Notes: generated by a model not told the origin, from the letters alone. A stretch of DNA of 64,000 nt from Phytoseiulus persimilis (GCA_037576195.1 CM075104.1:19732211-19796210); one strand, 5' to 3'. Positions 33,301-46,057 are shown, counted from the first letter of the stretch. Program-made: numbers and translations.

Positions 33301-35233
33301 AGATAGCCTACAACGTACAAATTCGAGTGCTAGCTTTCGACACACGCACACTCAGAGGGACTCTCTCGCTGGCTGCGAGCTGTTGCATTCCACAGACATG
33401 GGGGTTCCTCTCGGATTCAGAGTTCAATATGCGTTCAAGTGGGGCTTCAAAATTCGAGTGCTCTCACAATTTCGTTCGCGCGTGTGTTCACCCAGTCGTT
33501 CTCCGACAACCATTACGTCAAGCTGGGGGCTTCCGTCCTTAACATCGAATGTTTCCACACCGCCGACAAGTGTACGGTCCTACGAGACCGGCTATAGGCG
33601 CGGCGACCATCGACGATGTCAACTGCACACACGACAAGAGCAGATCTTGAGTGGAGCACAGCGATAGGTCCGTTGATGGCTGCCCTTGGAATGTTTTGAC
33701 TTCTTTTCTGGACATTTTGAGGGGGATGGAGGAACGCCTGATGCCAATAGCTCCACCAATGTGAGAATCATCATCAGCAACAAATGAGCAGAGAATGTAT
33801 CTCAACGAGAGGCGGACGGTGCTCTCTGAGACGAGCCATGCTTTCGGGAGGGGGATGGGGGCGAGGGAGGGATCTGCTCGCCCTACTCGCCAGGCAACCG
33901 CCTTCGACTATGTGTTCCCGTAACAGAAGTTGTTTCGTTCCTCTCTGCGAGTCCTCAGTCGGATTCACCTAGCTCTTGTATTCGCTTCATTCGCGACGGA
34001 TATTTTTGAAGTTTTCGCGGGCTAGCAGACGAGCTTGAACTCTAGTGTTTGTCAATAACGGAGGACTTGCGAGGGACGTCGTGCACACACAGGCGAAACG
34101 ACAGCACGCAGAAACGTGTGAGGGAAGGAGAGAATCCGCGGCTGTTTTCGGGTGAAAACTCGCCATTGACATAAGTGGGACCGCTGTCTTCATGTCGCCC
34201 CGGTGGCACCATTGGTCACTCGTTACAGTGCCTTCCAGATGATGCTCTTCATCAAAACTCGTCAGTTCTTCGTAACGTCGGTCCTGTTTGCCACCTATTT
34301 ATTGTTTGTCTACTGCAAATGGCCCATGGTTGCAGAAGCGGGAGTCACCATGAAGCTGGAGGCGACCCTACATGGTTTGTTCCTCAGTTCCGGCGTGATA
34401 CTATCTCTATTGCACATCTGAGACGAGGTTAGTTGATCGGGGTCGAGATCTACGAATAATATCCTCTCCATCGAAGGAATCCAGAGTGTGCTTCGTTCAC
34501 TAATGTATTCATGGAAGGCTTTTGTTTGGATTCCCTTGAACGCTGTTGAGGAATCGTCTTTCTTGGAGAGCGACCTGCGGTCTTCGGAAGGTGCCAAGTG
34601 GAAAATCTCAGCGCAGCTTCACGTGAAGGATCCGCTCCGGTATTCCCGATTCGGGTTTCCCTGGAGTTCGACCTCCACGTGGCTGAGCAGTCGAAGAGAG
34701 TAACCGTAGACTGCACTGACAAGCCGACTCTCTGATTAACCTCCAACAGTGATGAGTTCAATAGCGAAAAACTCTCTGGGGTGTTGAACTGAATTCAATC
34801 GAGCGGTCTTGTAGGCATGCCCCATATCTGAATCGGTACGATCATTCCGGGCACCAATCTGAACTTTTGATGCTGCATTGCAGGAGTGATGCCGATGCGA
34901 ACCGGAAGTCGACAGCCCGGATCGTTCAACTCCTTTCCTGCAGTTTCTTAGCCATTATGCGGGTTCGGTGGAACCATTGTTGAAACCGATGTAAAAATTC
35001 TATTCCTCCTTGTGATACTCTTCATGCGAATTTAGGTATCATGTATAGAAACCTCACTCATAACTTCTATGCAAGTGTTCGAATAAAGTATGATGAGCAC
35101 TGGCTATCACTAAGTGGCTTCCGCTGTCATCCGATAACGAACTCGAATAATTCTAGTTTGCGATGCAGCAAGAACTAGCACGTAGATTCAACGGATCAGG
35201 GCAACGAGTTTAGACACTCAGACAACCATCTTG

Positions 35234-35239
35234 TTTATT
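35234..35239 (-). terminator. Poly(A) signal of UBXN4
   Basis: Minus-strand AATAAA 103 bp after the UBXN4 stop codon. Confidence 0.7.
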
Positions 35240-35341
35240 CTTCGCAAAATTTCCTGGAATTTTGTTTCTCATTCTCCAAGCATGTGATTCTAGAGTCCCG
35301 CCCTAGTGACGCCTCAACGCCTCCCGCAGAGTTGGAGAATT

Positions 35342-37619
35342 TCACATTTGCTGAGTGGAATTGCCGTTCCACGTGTTCGTCTCATTGTCCGACTCATCTG
35401 AAGTGTTCAGTCTGATGATGTTACCATTCCGCTGATACGGAGTGCGCTGACGAACCCCTGAAGTCTGACTGCGCTTTCTGGATAGGAATAACAGTTTCAG
35501 CAATCTCCTCCATCTTAGTGCATTCTCGTTCTTGATGCGATAAGATTACCTTGATGGTCCAGGAGCATCTCGGTTCTGGGTCGGCTCGGCGGGCGCTGCT
35601 GCGATTGGAGCCGGAGGAAATATTGCCTCCACCAGCGACGTGAAGAAGCTCATCAAGACATTGAAAGGAACCGCTAAAAAATCCCACAAGCTTCTGCTAG
35701 AGGATTGCACGACTCCCGACGTATGGGCTCCTCCAGATTGCGTTTTCTGAAGATGAACGAGCACAATCAATGTTGTCATCGATCGTTGGACAGCTCACAC
35801 TCATAGTCTGGGTTCAGATCTCAGAATCTAGGGACATTAGGACCTGATTCTCAAATTGCATAGAAATGGATATCTCCTATCCTGACTTACAAGAATCACA
35901 AGGAGTACTGCGCTGGGAGCCAGCTGGAGCTCCCGGAGTGTCTGCTCATCACAATCGGTATCAAGAACTCGCCGAGGGAAGTTCAGCGCAAGGTTGAAAC
36001 TGCTCAAGTTCTTCACTTCGGCGATGTAAGTCCTCACCTACGCCGCGACGACAAAATTTTACGGGAGTCAGGTTTGGCAGATTCCAGACCTCCCACTAGG
36101 CCGAAGTGATAGAAAAAATATTTCGGAGGCAGATGAGCATTAACTTCTGCATTCATATAAATCTTACCTGAATGAAAAGATCGTCCGCCTGAAACAAGTG
36201 AGTGACAGTGCTGCCGTCGGGCAGCCTGAACATGATATTCGCTGAGACGGAGTTCTGAGCTTTACGGCGATCTGCCTCTTCCTGCTGTTCTCGAAGTTGT
36301 TTCCGGCGATTGTCGTCATGCTGCTGTTGACGTTGTTGACGTTCCAGTCGATCCTGTTTGATTTGCTCCTGAACATGAGCTCGGTACCTGGAGGGGCATT
36401 CGATGTCAGACAAAGTGAGAAGAGTTCTCGATCTCCTCATTTCGGCTCGAGACGAGATCAACGAATAAGAATTTCGGGCCGATCATTTGAGCTCAAATCA
36501 TAGGAGCTGCGCGTACCTCTTCTCTTCCTCTCGTTCTTTCTGTTTCTGCTCGGCTAGCTCTTTCATTTCCTTGTCCTCCCGTTCTCGTTTGATCCTCTGG
36601 ACGTTTTTCAACGCTTCTCGTCGCTCGATTTCCTTGCGTCTCGTCTCCTCTGCCTCTTGCTGCGCTTTTTCCTCGCGACGGATCTCGATCAACCGCGCTG
36701 CTCTGGAATCACGAGGAGAGGCGATTATACATCAACGACATTACTTGGAATAGTATCGTGCTCCGGAGATCGCGTACAAAAATGCAAAGAGCCTTGGGAT
36801 GAAGATGCGGGTTTCAATTACCTTTGAACTTTCTCGTCGATGGAGGCTGGGGCGGCGTCTCCCGCGGAGGCATCGTTGGCCTCGACATCTTTCGGCATCA
36901 GGAGCTCTACTTCTGAGGATGCTGAAGCCGTCAAAGTCTCTGATCCTTCTGCAGGAGCTTCAGCCTCCGCCGAAATCATGGATGGACCAGCTTCGACGCT
37001 GCGCGGGTCTTCTTGAACCGGTCTCGCCGGCCGAGATTTCAGCACCTGGAACATCGTGGAGATGAGGAACAATATTGCTGGGCACAATACAACTCATTTC
37101 AGGACTATTTCCCACGACTCTAGAGTTTGCGAACCTCCGTTATTCTGTCTAGGATGCTTTCTGTCTGCTGTGGGCCCGCTAGAACTTCGAGGGCCACCCC
37201 GGTGTGGGGGCAAATCAGATAAAGCGACGGAACCATGAGCACGGGGAAAATTTGGCCGAACTGCGTCAGTTCCGGGGAGGGCTGTTTAAGCTTCAGCGAT
37301 ATCACACGAGGATTGATGCTGGCCAGAAGCGTCGATTCCAAGGCCGAGGTGACTTGTTCCGACTGCGGATTCTCGCCTGAAAACAGTCATGATGGGCCAT
37401 TGAACAGACGGGGCGTACTTCTAGACAAATTAAAGCTCGACTCGAATCAAGATTCTAAAGTGCCTCCCCATCAAGCCTGGTGGTATCGAACCAAGATCCG
37501 AATAGAGAATCGAACAAACCGCTCCGTTGGTACTCACCATGTACATAAACAGTAATCAACTTGTCGTCATCACGGGCCGCCGATATGGCGTCAGTTATTC
37601 CTCCTTCGTACCACTCCAT
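35342..37619 (-). CDS. UBXN4: UBX domain-containing protein 4 (erasin)
   Basis: Eight minus-strand exons join to 1434 nt (477 residues; human 508): 37619-37538, 37376-37135, 37045-36822, 36702-36517, 36387-36168, 36037-35891, 35746-35550, 35477-35342. All introns are GT-AG and all phases fit. UBXN4 is an ER-membrane adaptor that recruits p97/VCP for ER-associated degradation. Residues 1-105 match its thioredoxin-like domain (MEWYEGGITDAISAARDDDK; FPVLMVPSLYLI). Residues 183-290 are a charged coiled coil (RREEKAQQEAEETRRKEIER). Residues 291-367 are the UBX domain with FRLPDG and the p97-contacting loop FPRR. Residues about 385-412 are a hydrophobic membrane segment (LWDFLAVPFNVLMSFFTSLV). The C-terminus NTWNGNSTQQM is the family's hallmark ending. 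The start codon has a good context (CAGAAATGG). Confidence 0.95.
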
Positions 37620-38260
37620 TTCTGAACAAAAGCGTAAGCTCATGAACACCAACTCGAATGTTGGGGTCGCGAGGATCAGTCAAATGAAACGTTGCGTTGG
37701 ACGATCTTGAGTGAGAGGAGCACACATACACAAGCACTCTGCGTCACAGCGGACTTGCGTTTATGGAAATTCTCTCACCTTGAACACGGGCCTTGAATGG
37801 AGGCCTGCCGATTCCGATCAATGTCAACTCGAGAATCGCACCCAATACTGAGAACGAAAGCTAAAATTTAAAAGTCTTCCGGCAGAGCGGCTGGGGACAC
37901 GCAAGTACCGACCAACCAACTATCGACCGTAAGGCCCCTCTGCGAGCCGCCCGGTTGTCAATGGAAGGAGTCGCCGCAGCGCCCTCTATAATGTTCCTCA
38001 AACCGACTATTCACATGATGAGAGGGCTGGTGGACCGGAAGAAATCAGGAACGAGAATGGGATAGGAGAACCTGTCCGTCCGATCTCTACACATGCAATC
38101 AATCGCGTGGATTGAATTGAAAAATGTTCAGGAATATTTGTTTTGGATGTGAGCTCGTCGTCAGCTGTTCCGTAAACACACGTGCGAGGGGAGTGGGAAA
38201 GAAGCACAGCAAGCAGATTTCGTGGGCGGCTGTGCGCTGAGCTCCCCCAATCGTTCGAAA
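37620..38260. promoter_or_regulatory. Divergent intergenic region between UBXN4 and POLR3F
   Basis: The two start codons face away from each other with 641 bp between them. The region should hold both core promoters and 5' UTRs. No TATA box is evident at a fixed distance from either start. It contains the second copy (37988-38008) of a 21-bp repeat also found at 24604. ORFs in it are chance. Confidence 0.5.
37988..38008 (+). repeat. 21-bp exact repeat, copy 2
   Basis: Identical to 24604-24624; it lies about 250 bp upstream of the POLR3F start codon. It could be a shared regulatory word or a fragment of a dispersed repeat. Confidence 0.7.
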
Positions 38261-40230
38261 ATGGAATCCGTGTCGGATCCGAAACGAATAAAGCTCGAAC
38301 CTGACGGTTCGGATGCTTCTGTGGTCGATGGAAGTGATCCAATGCCATCTGACGTGAAAAAGGAAGCTCACGACCCACTGCCTGCTGAAGAAATCGAAGA
38401 TACCATCATGAAGCTATGTGAAGTACAGAAAGAAGGCATCAACGATAAAATCATGCAGGTTCGTGATAATCTTAGTACTGATTGGAAAATGTTCTTTCCC
38501 GAGTTGCCAATCGAGAGTCGTTCGTTGAGGGTCGGGACGTAGCGAGATCCATTTCTCTTTTACGAACCCCCTCGGGGAGCCCTAACTCTAAGAAGTATGG
38601 ACTCGGGTTAGGAACTTCTGAAACGCTATCTTCTCGTCCGCTTCCAGATCGCTATGCCCTACGTGACTCCTCCTCAGAGGGCGAATGCTATCAACAAGCT
38701 TCTGGGGAAAGGTAAAATCGAAATCCTCAAACAAGGAGGGAAACTAGTTTACAGGTTCGTGTTCGACATCGCGACCCACTTGCTCCACTCAGTTCCTCCG
38801 CGCTACATCTATTTGAAGAAACGTATATTGGGACATCGTCTTGACGTTTCAATTCATTCATGGTTGTGATCCTTTCAGATTTGTTGATCAGGACAAGACT
38901 AAAGGATGCGAGAAAGACGAGCGAGCGGTTTTCCAAGTCATCGAACGTGCAGGGAACAAAGGCATTTGGGTCAGAGATATCCGTGTGTTTTCTGGGCTCG
39001 TGCTCGCTCAGCTCAACAAAGTATTGAAAAGCCTAGAAGGTCAGCGAACCAACCAACCATGGATCGCAGTTTCTGGTCCCCAGTGAGGTTATCGAGATTT
39101 CATTTGTTTCCCGACGCCGCCTTATGTCATGTCCTACTCGTTCAATCACCGGTGTTCATTCTCTACGCAGTGAAAAAGTTGATCAAATCTGTCAAATCCG
39201 TGTCGGCTGCGAAGAAGAAGGTTTACATGCTGTACGAATTGGAACCGGATCGATCAATCACCGGCGGCGCCTGGTATTCCGGACAGGACTTCGAGTCGGA
39301 ATTTGTGGAGATTCTCCAACAGCAATGTTTCAGGTTCCTCGTACGTATTCGAAGGAGATGACGGCTATTTCTGTCGAAATTTTCTCATTATATTCTGAGA
39401 GCGTGGAGAGCGGGCGACGAGGGCCTCTGAGGATTTCGCCGCCCGTGATTCTGGTAGGAGTGAGGTGAGAAATAACTGAATTAAAATTCTTATTGGAGGT
39501 CCACAAGGCGAAAACAGCATCAGAAAAGTTTCAAGATGACTTGATCAACATGCGCAACAACGCCGTAGCAAGCACCGAAGACGTCTGGAATTTCATAAAA
39601 CAACTCGGTAATTATTCCTCTCCGTTCTGAAACTGGAGCCTCCAAACTCTTTCACGCTTGAAGACGATTTTTGCCTTCGTTCGAAAGGCCCTCTACTCGC
39701 ATTTCAACAAGCTCCTCATTGCTCTCTGCAGGCATTTCGAAAGTGCAGCTGGATGTGGGTGACATCGAGGTCATTCTGAATACGTTACTCTACCAAGGCA
39801 AACTTGTGCGCTCGGTCAGCTCAGAAAAAGTCACCGATTCGAATGACTATCTGTCCCTGTGGGCTGCAATCGACAGTAGCTCCAACTCAATGGCGATTTG
39901 TAACATTCCATGTGGCAAGTGAGTAGAAACCGAATCAGCTGCCAAATCCGTCGCTATTCGACGGAATTTTACTTCTTTCCCTAACAGAAAACTCAAGGAG
40001 CGGGAGCGTCTAAGGACTGAGTATTTGAATATGGCAGATTCATAATGCCAAAGTTGCCTCCTGTTTACAGATGCATGGTTCGACACGACTGCAGTGTGAC
40101 AGGCGTGCGGAGACCCTCCAGCTGTGCATACGTGAAAGATCTCTTGAAGGACATCGAAGACCTCGAGAAGAACTCTCAAGAAGAACTGAGTATGTCTGGG
40201 CCCATTTGTGATTCTCTGCTTGACTACTGA
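38261..40230 (+). CDS. POLR3F: RNA polymerase III subunit RPC6 (C39/RPC34)
   Basis: Seven plus-strand exons (38261-38458, 38648-38754, 38879-39039, 39171-39340, 39499-39607, 39732-39918, 40071-40230) join in phase to 1092 nt, 363 residues. RPC6 is part of the Pol III RPC3-RPC6-RPC7 subcomplex that opens the promoter with TFIIIB. After an acidic N-terminus come tandem winged helices (AMPYVTPPQRANAINKLLGK; AVFQVIERAGNKGIWVRDIR) and the strongly conserved block VKSVSAAKKKVYMLYELEPD with TGGAWYSGQDFESEFVEILQ. The C-terminal 4Fe-4S site is intact: C309, C312, C318 and C329, with the same C-x2-C-x5-C-x10-C spacing as in human RPC6. A tail of about 34 residues continues past the last Cys, longer than the human end (ten residues). 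The start has context AAAATGG. Confidence 0.95.
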
Positions 40231-40280
40231 ATCGGGGAAACAGCAATTTGTAAATAGCCGTTCTGGTGTCCTATCGTAGA

Positions 40281-40286
40281 AATAAA
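40281..40286 (+). terminator. Poly(A) signal of POLR3F
   Basis: AATAAA 51 bp after the stop codon, in AGAAATAAAGC. Confidence 0.75.
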
Positions 40287-40436
40287 GCACTTTTTGGTCC
40301 GGAATAGCCCGATTCGTGATGCATGATGAGCAGGGAGCTAATGGATTCCTGAAATGCGTGGCTACCAGTGATGCGTTCGCATATACAATAGAATCCATGC
40401 ATATGATTGAATTCGGTCAATCTCGCAGCGAATCTC

Positions 40437-40679
40437 CTAATATTCTTCTAGGTTTACTCGAATGAAAGAGAGACTAAGACGAACCGTTCTGATTCTCATT
40501 AGCTCCCCCGCTGCAGTCATATCTGAGGCGGAGATTAGAGTCAATGATTCATCCGCAGATTTATGTGACTGAAATAGCAGAGATCGTGATTCTTTGACTT
40601 GGTCGTCGGAGTCATTTCCGTTGAAGTTCACACCGGAATCGTGGTCAGTGTCCTCGAGAAGCTTTGACTGGATGTTCAA
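40437..40679 (-). CDS. Possible minus-strand terminal exon, unrecognised
   Basis: The polar, acidic translation is protein-like (LLEDTDHDSGVNFNGNDSDD; HKSADESLTLISASD) and can begin at an acceptor (ACATCCAG) near 40668. It ends at TAG, 40437-40439. No poly(A) signal or upstream exon was found, and no family is recognised. Confidence 0.25.
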   Translation of the reverse strand: MNIQSKLLEDTDHDSGVNFNGNDSDDQVKESRSLLFQSHKSADESLTLISASDMTAAGELMRIRTVRLSLSFIRVNLEEY

Positions 40680-43600
40680 AGTTGTCGATATGGCACAAAA
40701 GTACTCCCGACCATGACTGACATCATAGTCATGCGTATGAGTCAGGAATCAATGCAGGACGAAGTCACTTCAAAAACAAGGATCAGGGAAGGACAGGGGA
40801 ATTCGAGATTTTTCAGATCGGGTATTTCAACCGAATTGTATCTGGTACCATTGAGAGAATAGAGAACTGGATACGAGGAAAGTCGAATGGATTTCTAGAA
40901 ATATTCGGGACAAAACCCGTATAACGCGAGAAGGCCTTGAGAATGCTCACGGCAATGACCTGCTTGAGATTCCAATCGAATTGAGTGAGCCGCTTCACTT
41001 CATGCTCGTTGTGAGTGATTCTTGCCGGTCGGCTAGTAATAGAGGACTAGATAAGCGATATGAAAACCGGCCAGGAAGATATATAGCCTTAGCGTGTTCA
41101 CAGAGGAGGCCGACGTGATCTCTGGCCAACCCTCTGGCAAATTGAGTAGAGTCCGTCTGTGCCGCCGTTACATGACGGAAGGCCGCACCCGAATGAGCCA
41201 CATCGGCATGCTTCAATAATGTGTGAAGTCAAAGCTTCGTTCCCATCTCGTATTTTGAGTGGACGTTCCGGCCTATCGAACTCCATCGAGGGAAGGCATT
41301 TCCATCGTGGAGAAATCGATTTGTCTATAAACCACGTGAAAGACTAGTCTCTATAAAAAGTTTACGGTCTTCCAAGGACGATTGATATGGTGGCACAGCT
41401 TCAACAGGCTTGCTCCACTAAAGCGAAGCTCCCACATCGATGAATTGATGATGCCATCGTGACCGAAAGCTCCAAGCGTTCTGTACGCTGCCGGGGAACT
41501 GGAGAAATGACTGGATTGCTCCAGTTGTTCGAGAACTACAGTTCCCGGCACCCACATAGAAGATTGCCCTGAGTGCTCGGAAGTGATCGGCTTTTCTGGG
41601 ACACCCGATTCCCCCAGAGTTAATCTCGGAAGTTCAGAGTCTTGGAAGTGTCGAAGCACAATGAGGAAAGGCCGAGCATGCTCGCTGCAGGGATTTTGAA
41701 TCACAACCGAAACTCCACATCTGAATCGTCAGACGAATTTTGTAAATCCTCCTTACGGGTCCAGGCCGCGTCCACTACGTTCGAAAACACCTTCTTCGGA
41801 CTCCGACTACAAAGCTACATTCGAAAGAAACCCATCCGGAGGCGGACGGAGCTCCTCGCTCCGTTTTGAGCCGCCAATCTGGATGAAGAACCTCGCGGTC
41901 TAATCACGGTATCAGCTCTGAAAGTCTCACATCGTCCGGTTGGCTACGACATACGATGACGCTGGCCAAGCGTCCTATGCTAGGACTCCTAGCATAGTCG
42001 GCCTGTCGACTCGCAACACGTGACGGCCCTCTCGGGGCGACATTGAACAAGTATATACATAACACCCGATGTTGCGCTGAAATTGATTGATCACAGTTGG
42101 CTTCACCGAGTTCCGAAACGTCGATCATCGATCGAAGCGTTCTGTAATGGATTGTTCGCGGCTTTTCTGCTTACTCGAATGAAAAGTATGGAGAACTGCG
42201 GCCTCACTTGCGAAGTCGATTCTGGCGAGCTTTTTCGGAGAATGCTCGGAGTTCATTCCCTCGTTGGTCAGAGCTCTCTCCTCGCCGACCACTTGCTACG
42301 ATGCTCCTCTGGAGCTTCGTTCACCTTGTGTCGACCGTTTGCAGACGAAGCCGCAGACAAACTGTTCTTTTTCGCTGAGATTCGCAACCGCGAACGCCGG
42401 AGAACACGAACTCGTGATGCCTTATTCATACCGTAGTGATGACTCAGCTGCGCCGTTCCCTGTTTATGAAGTAAGTTTTTCCCTCTTGCGAACATCACGA
42501 GCTGTCTCACGGGGTCGGAGCTCCTCGATGTCCTGATTCAAGAGAGAAACTGTGAGCGTTCCTATTACGGGATCCCTCCCCAAACAAGGGTCGACCGTGC
42601 TCTCGTGCACAAACACTGCCATTGCTGACGCAAGAACCCTTGCGTGAGACATGATTCTCTGATGTGAGGTGAGTCCAATGCGCGATTCAACGGCCACCAA
42701 TGCTTTCGAAGCCCCTCAGCAGGCGATTTCGAAGTGAGGTTGTTTTCTCAGACCAGGATTTCCGACCGCCGTGAAGGGATTGGAATAAGAAAACGAAAAC
42801 ATACCGAAACACTTCTCGAGGGCTTATTTGTTGCTGTTTGTCGCATCCCGCTCCGTCGAGGCGGGTCTTGTGCAGAAGTGTTCCGCTTCTTTAGAATCAG
42901 AGCGCAGGTTGAGGTAACGCCACGGACGATGGCTTCGAACGGGAGTGTTCGCATCCTGGCGGCCAATCAATTTTGGTCCGAGTAGATCGAACAGTCTTTC
43001 ACTCATGATTCCGATGCGAAGAGTTATTTTCCTGTGTTGGCTTCCGTGAAAACCTTGCTTCCCCGGTGATCCGAACCGAGACCTGCCGTTCGAATCGATC
43101 TCTTTCATGTCACATCCAAGGACCTGTGTCCATGAATATCAGGTCCAACCTCGCGAGCTCGTTCTTTCTTGTTAGCAACGCACCTCTATCCGATACGCTA
43201 TGGATTGCTCAAACTCAAATCGTATTGAACTACACCGGTTTCCATTCCGAGCGGCGCGGAGTAGGACTGATTGGGCCGACGTTCTCAAGACAAAGAAACG
43301 GTGATGGTACACTGAGCCTCCTTTGTCACCGGAGACGTCCGTTTGAGTTCAGATCTGCCGAGATGGGGGAGAAATTCCACGTTTTTCAAGATGTTTCACA
43401 CGCTGGGGGCAGAGCTTTAAACAGCTGAGACGGGTTGCCCTCTATCGAGAGTTGCATGTCCCATTTTTGAAAAGCATCGCGGATGTTTTTCGAGCTGACG
43501 ATGGTCGTTGATGAAGTGAGTTCCAGGTGACATGGGTCAACTCCTCGATGAAAGGAGTAGGATCATCACGCGGAGCGGCGTCGGTGCTTTAAGGCATATG

Positions 43601-45681
43601 GTCGTCGTCGCTGTTTACGTCGCCGCTCAGAAGTCTTCTCTGTAGGGCCCTCGTTTAATCCAGTGATAATTCGAAGTAATTAATTCGCTTGTGTAGACGG
43701 TACATCCTGCTCGGGATGGTCAACCTGTGTGCTAGACCTCCGCACCGACGACTGAAGTTCCGCGGGCTCCTGGAAACCGTGGAAGGCTTGCAATTCAACC
43801 GCAGCGGAATCCCCCGACCCAACCTCGCACTCACGACGCACGAGGCATAGACAATATCGTTGACCTACTTGTTGACATGAACTCAGCGGATCACTCCAGA
43901 GTTTCGCACTAGTGAACACCCTCGAACGCGATCGAAGCCCCTCATCCAGCGAGCGCGTGGGACGCTTTAATCAACGCGAGAATGTTTCCCATGGATACCG
44001 GAGATTGACCTCCGTCGGAGAGGATGGTACGTTCAGATGAAAATCTGAAGCTCCGCTGAGAATCGGTAGAGAGCCATACGCGGCCGTTTCAAATTCCGTT
44101 TCTGATGTCTCTTGGGCAGTTCTGGATGGAAACAGCTGCTCGAGTTCGATGCCGGACCGCATCAGAGACTCGTTGTGTTCCTGCTTCGCGCGCGAGACTC
44201 CAACGTAGAGCTTCGCCGATATCAGCGCCATCACGAGAAGGAACTTCCACTTCGAAACCTCGACCTCATGCGCGCGCGGTGCGTCGTAACATCTGGATGC
44301 CTATCGCTCCACCTCGGTTGCCCAATTTTTCAGCTGACTAAGCTCCATCCCCCAAGGTGGAACTTCTAATCAACATCTGGGCAACGAAAAGCTTAGAGAA
44401 ACCCTCAGCTTATAACGCCGCTCGCTCTCTCAAGGTGAGGGTAGGCGTTTGCCGCCGTTCACAGCTGTGTCCACTCGTAGCAACGGGAGAAAATTGATCA
44501 GACTAGGGGCTCGTTAAAAATTGCGGCGAGATTCGACTTCTGAACCCACTGGAGCGCGGAAGGGAGCCCGGCACCCCCTCTGAGAGTGCCCGCTGAACGT
44601 TTGACAAAATCTGCAAGCTCTAGGGCCGGGAATCTTGATCCGTTTCATGGTGAGCTGTCGTATTCCTCACCAGAATCGTCTCCTTCAAGGACGCTTGCTC
44701 TACTCGAGGCTGCTTATTTGTATTCCCTCCTCATTCTCGCTCCCTCCAAGATTTTCGCTCCCTCCGGCTTTCATGCCAGGGAGGATCAAAGAGAACCCAA
44801 GCCGGGAAGAACATGAACTCAAGAGTGATATTCGTTTGCCAGCTGAGGATACAGAGAAATGGAATTGAGAGATTCTTCCGTTTCGGTCATTGTGCCGTGG
44901 GCAGATGCTTGTTTGAAGATGGGCGATAAAAAAAAACCCCGGCACACTGGTCAAGGCCGATCCGAATATTGGAATCCACTGCGTTTCGAAGCATGTATCG
45001 CATAATGTTTGTATTACAAGACGGAAGTCGCCTGTTCGTTTTCCTCCGCGTGTAAAACACGTCTACTGCGCTTTTCCTTGCACAAGCCAGGAAAACCCCA
45101 GACGCAGGAACTAATAAACTTGCTCCCATGTTTTTATATCAGAGATGTTGCAAGCGGACGCGTCAGTCAGCTGCCCGTAACCCACTGTTCGTAAAGTAGC
45201 ATCTCCGTCCTGGCGCAACGATGCAACCGCCAGTTTTTCTTCCGCTCAGGTACTCCAGGTCGATCCACAATATGAGCATTTTTCCCGCTGCTTGGGTTCA
45301 ATTCTTTGCGCGGGGACGGGGCTTTTTTGGAGATTCAAACTCCGGCTGACCCTGACGGTTGCGGGATCGCGGTGTTCGAGGCTGAAGCAGCGACCTCAGA
45401 CCGGCTGGATGGATTCTTGCCTGGTTTCCCCCTCGTTGAGCATGCAAAAGTTATTGCAGTGTTCTTCGTCTGCATGCTGATGGCTTCCCTGAACAAATAC
45501 TCGGGAAAGTTGTGAAACCAAAGTTACGGCGAAAAGTTTCGTCCGCTGCGCTTCAGCCCGGCTCGGCGGTGATCCACGCAGGGCTCCCGAAAGACGAATC
45601 CACGGTGGCAAACACACTTCGTTTAAATCACATGTGAACACGTTGCAGAATGTGTGGCCCTCGCATCGTTGGACATGTACA
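40680..45681. other. No supported gene
   Basis: ORFs overlap on both strands. Two neighbouring minus-strand frames, 43680-43919 and 43971-44234, have protein-like ends (VELQAFHGFQEPAELQ; SETEFETAAYGSLPILSG) and might be exons, but no consistent splice pair was found. A perfect 11-bp palindrome lies at 41975-41997. Confidence 0.35.
41975..41997. other. Near-perfect palindrome, 11-bp arms and 1-base centre
   Basis: CTATGCTAGGA and TCCTAGCATAG are separated by a single C. It could extrude as a tight hairpin or be a dyad binding site. Confidence 0.5.
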
Positions 45682-45955
45682 TCGAGCGTGGTTTGCCCTC
45701 TGTATACCGGCACAAAACGTAGAAAACAGCCGAGGTGGCGCCACTCGGAATAGAACTCCGCGGAATACGACGTCGTGGCGGCTTTTTCCAGCCTATTCTG
45801 GAACTGAACGTGTTGAGATCGAGACGCAACAGAGCATCGTCCGGACCAATCGACGGGAGCGATTCGCGAACTCCGGGTGCATTGATAAACTCGGGCCGAA
45901 TGAACGGAAGGGATTAGAATCTCAGTATATCGATTGCATGTCGGCGGGCCCATGA
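45682..45955 (+). CDS. Possible 3'-terminal exon with downstream poly(A) signal
   Basis: The plus-strand frame ends at TGA (45953-45955) and reads RNRTPRNTTSWRLFPAYSGT, then RANRRERF-like basic text and GLESQYIDCMSAGP. An AATAAA follows at 46032-46037, 77 bp past the stop. A long opposite-strand ORF (45396-45962) competes. The upstream limit of the exon and the gene family are unknown. Confidence 0.25.
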
Positions 45956-46057
45956 GGGACATCCACGAAGCTCCATACCCGGAGATTGATGATTCTTTTG
46001 CTCCGTGTTGAAGGTTGAATGGATTTGTTTCAATAAAATAGCCAGTTTGAGTGCAGG

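Larger units (their letters stand above)
27743..35233. other. No supported gene
   Basis: Opposed overlapping ORFs only (for example + 28121-28534 against - 28216-28554; + 33215-33667; + 34203-34421). The last begins with a hydrophobic, signal-like segment after a CCTTCCAG acceptor but has a competing frame. A hAT-like terminus at 28861-28895, a G13 tract at 30364-30376 and a short direct repeat (CGCAAGACCCT at 30136 and 30190) are the only structured items noticed. Confidence 0.4.

Noticed and set aside
45396-45962. 188-codon minus-strand ORF
   Set aside because: No motif or splice support, and the opposite strand has a better terminal-exon reading with a downstream poly(A) signal.
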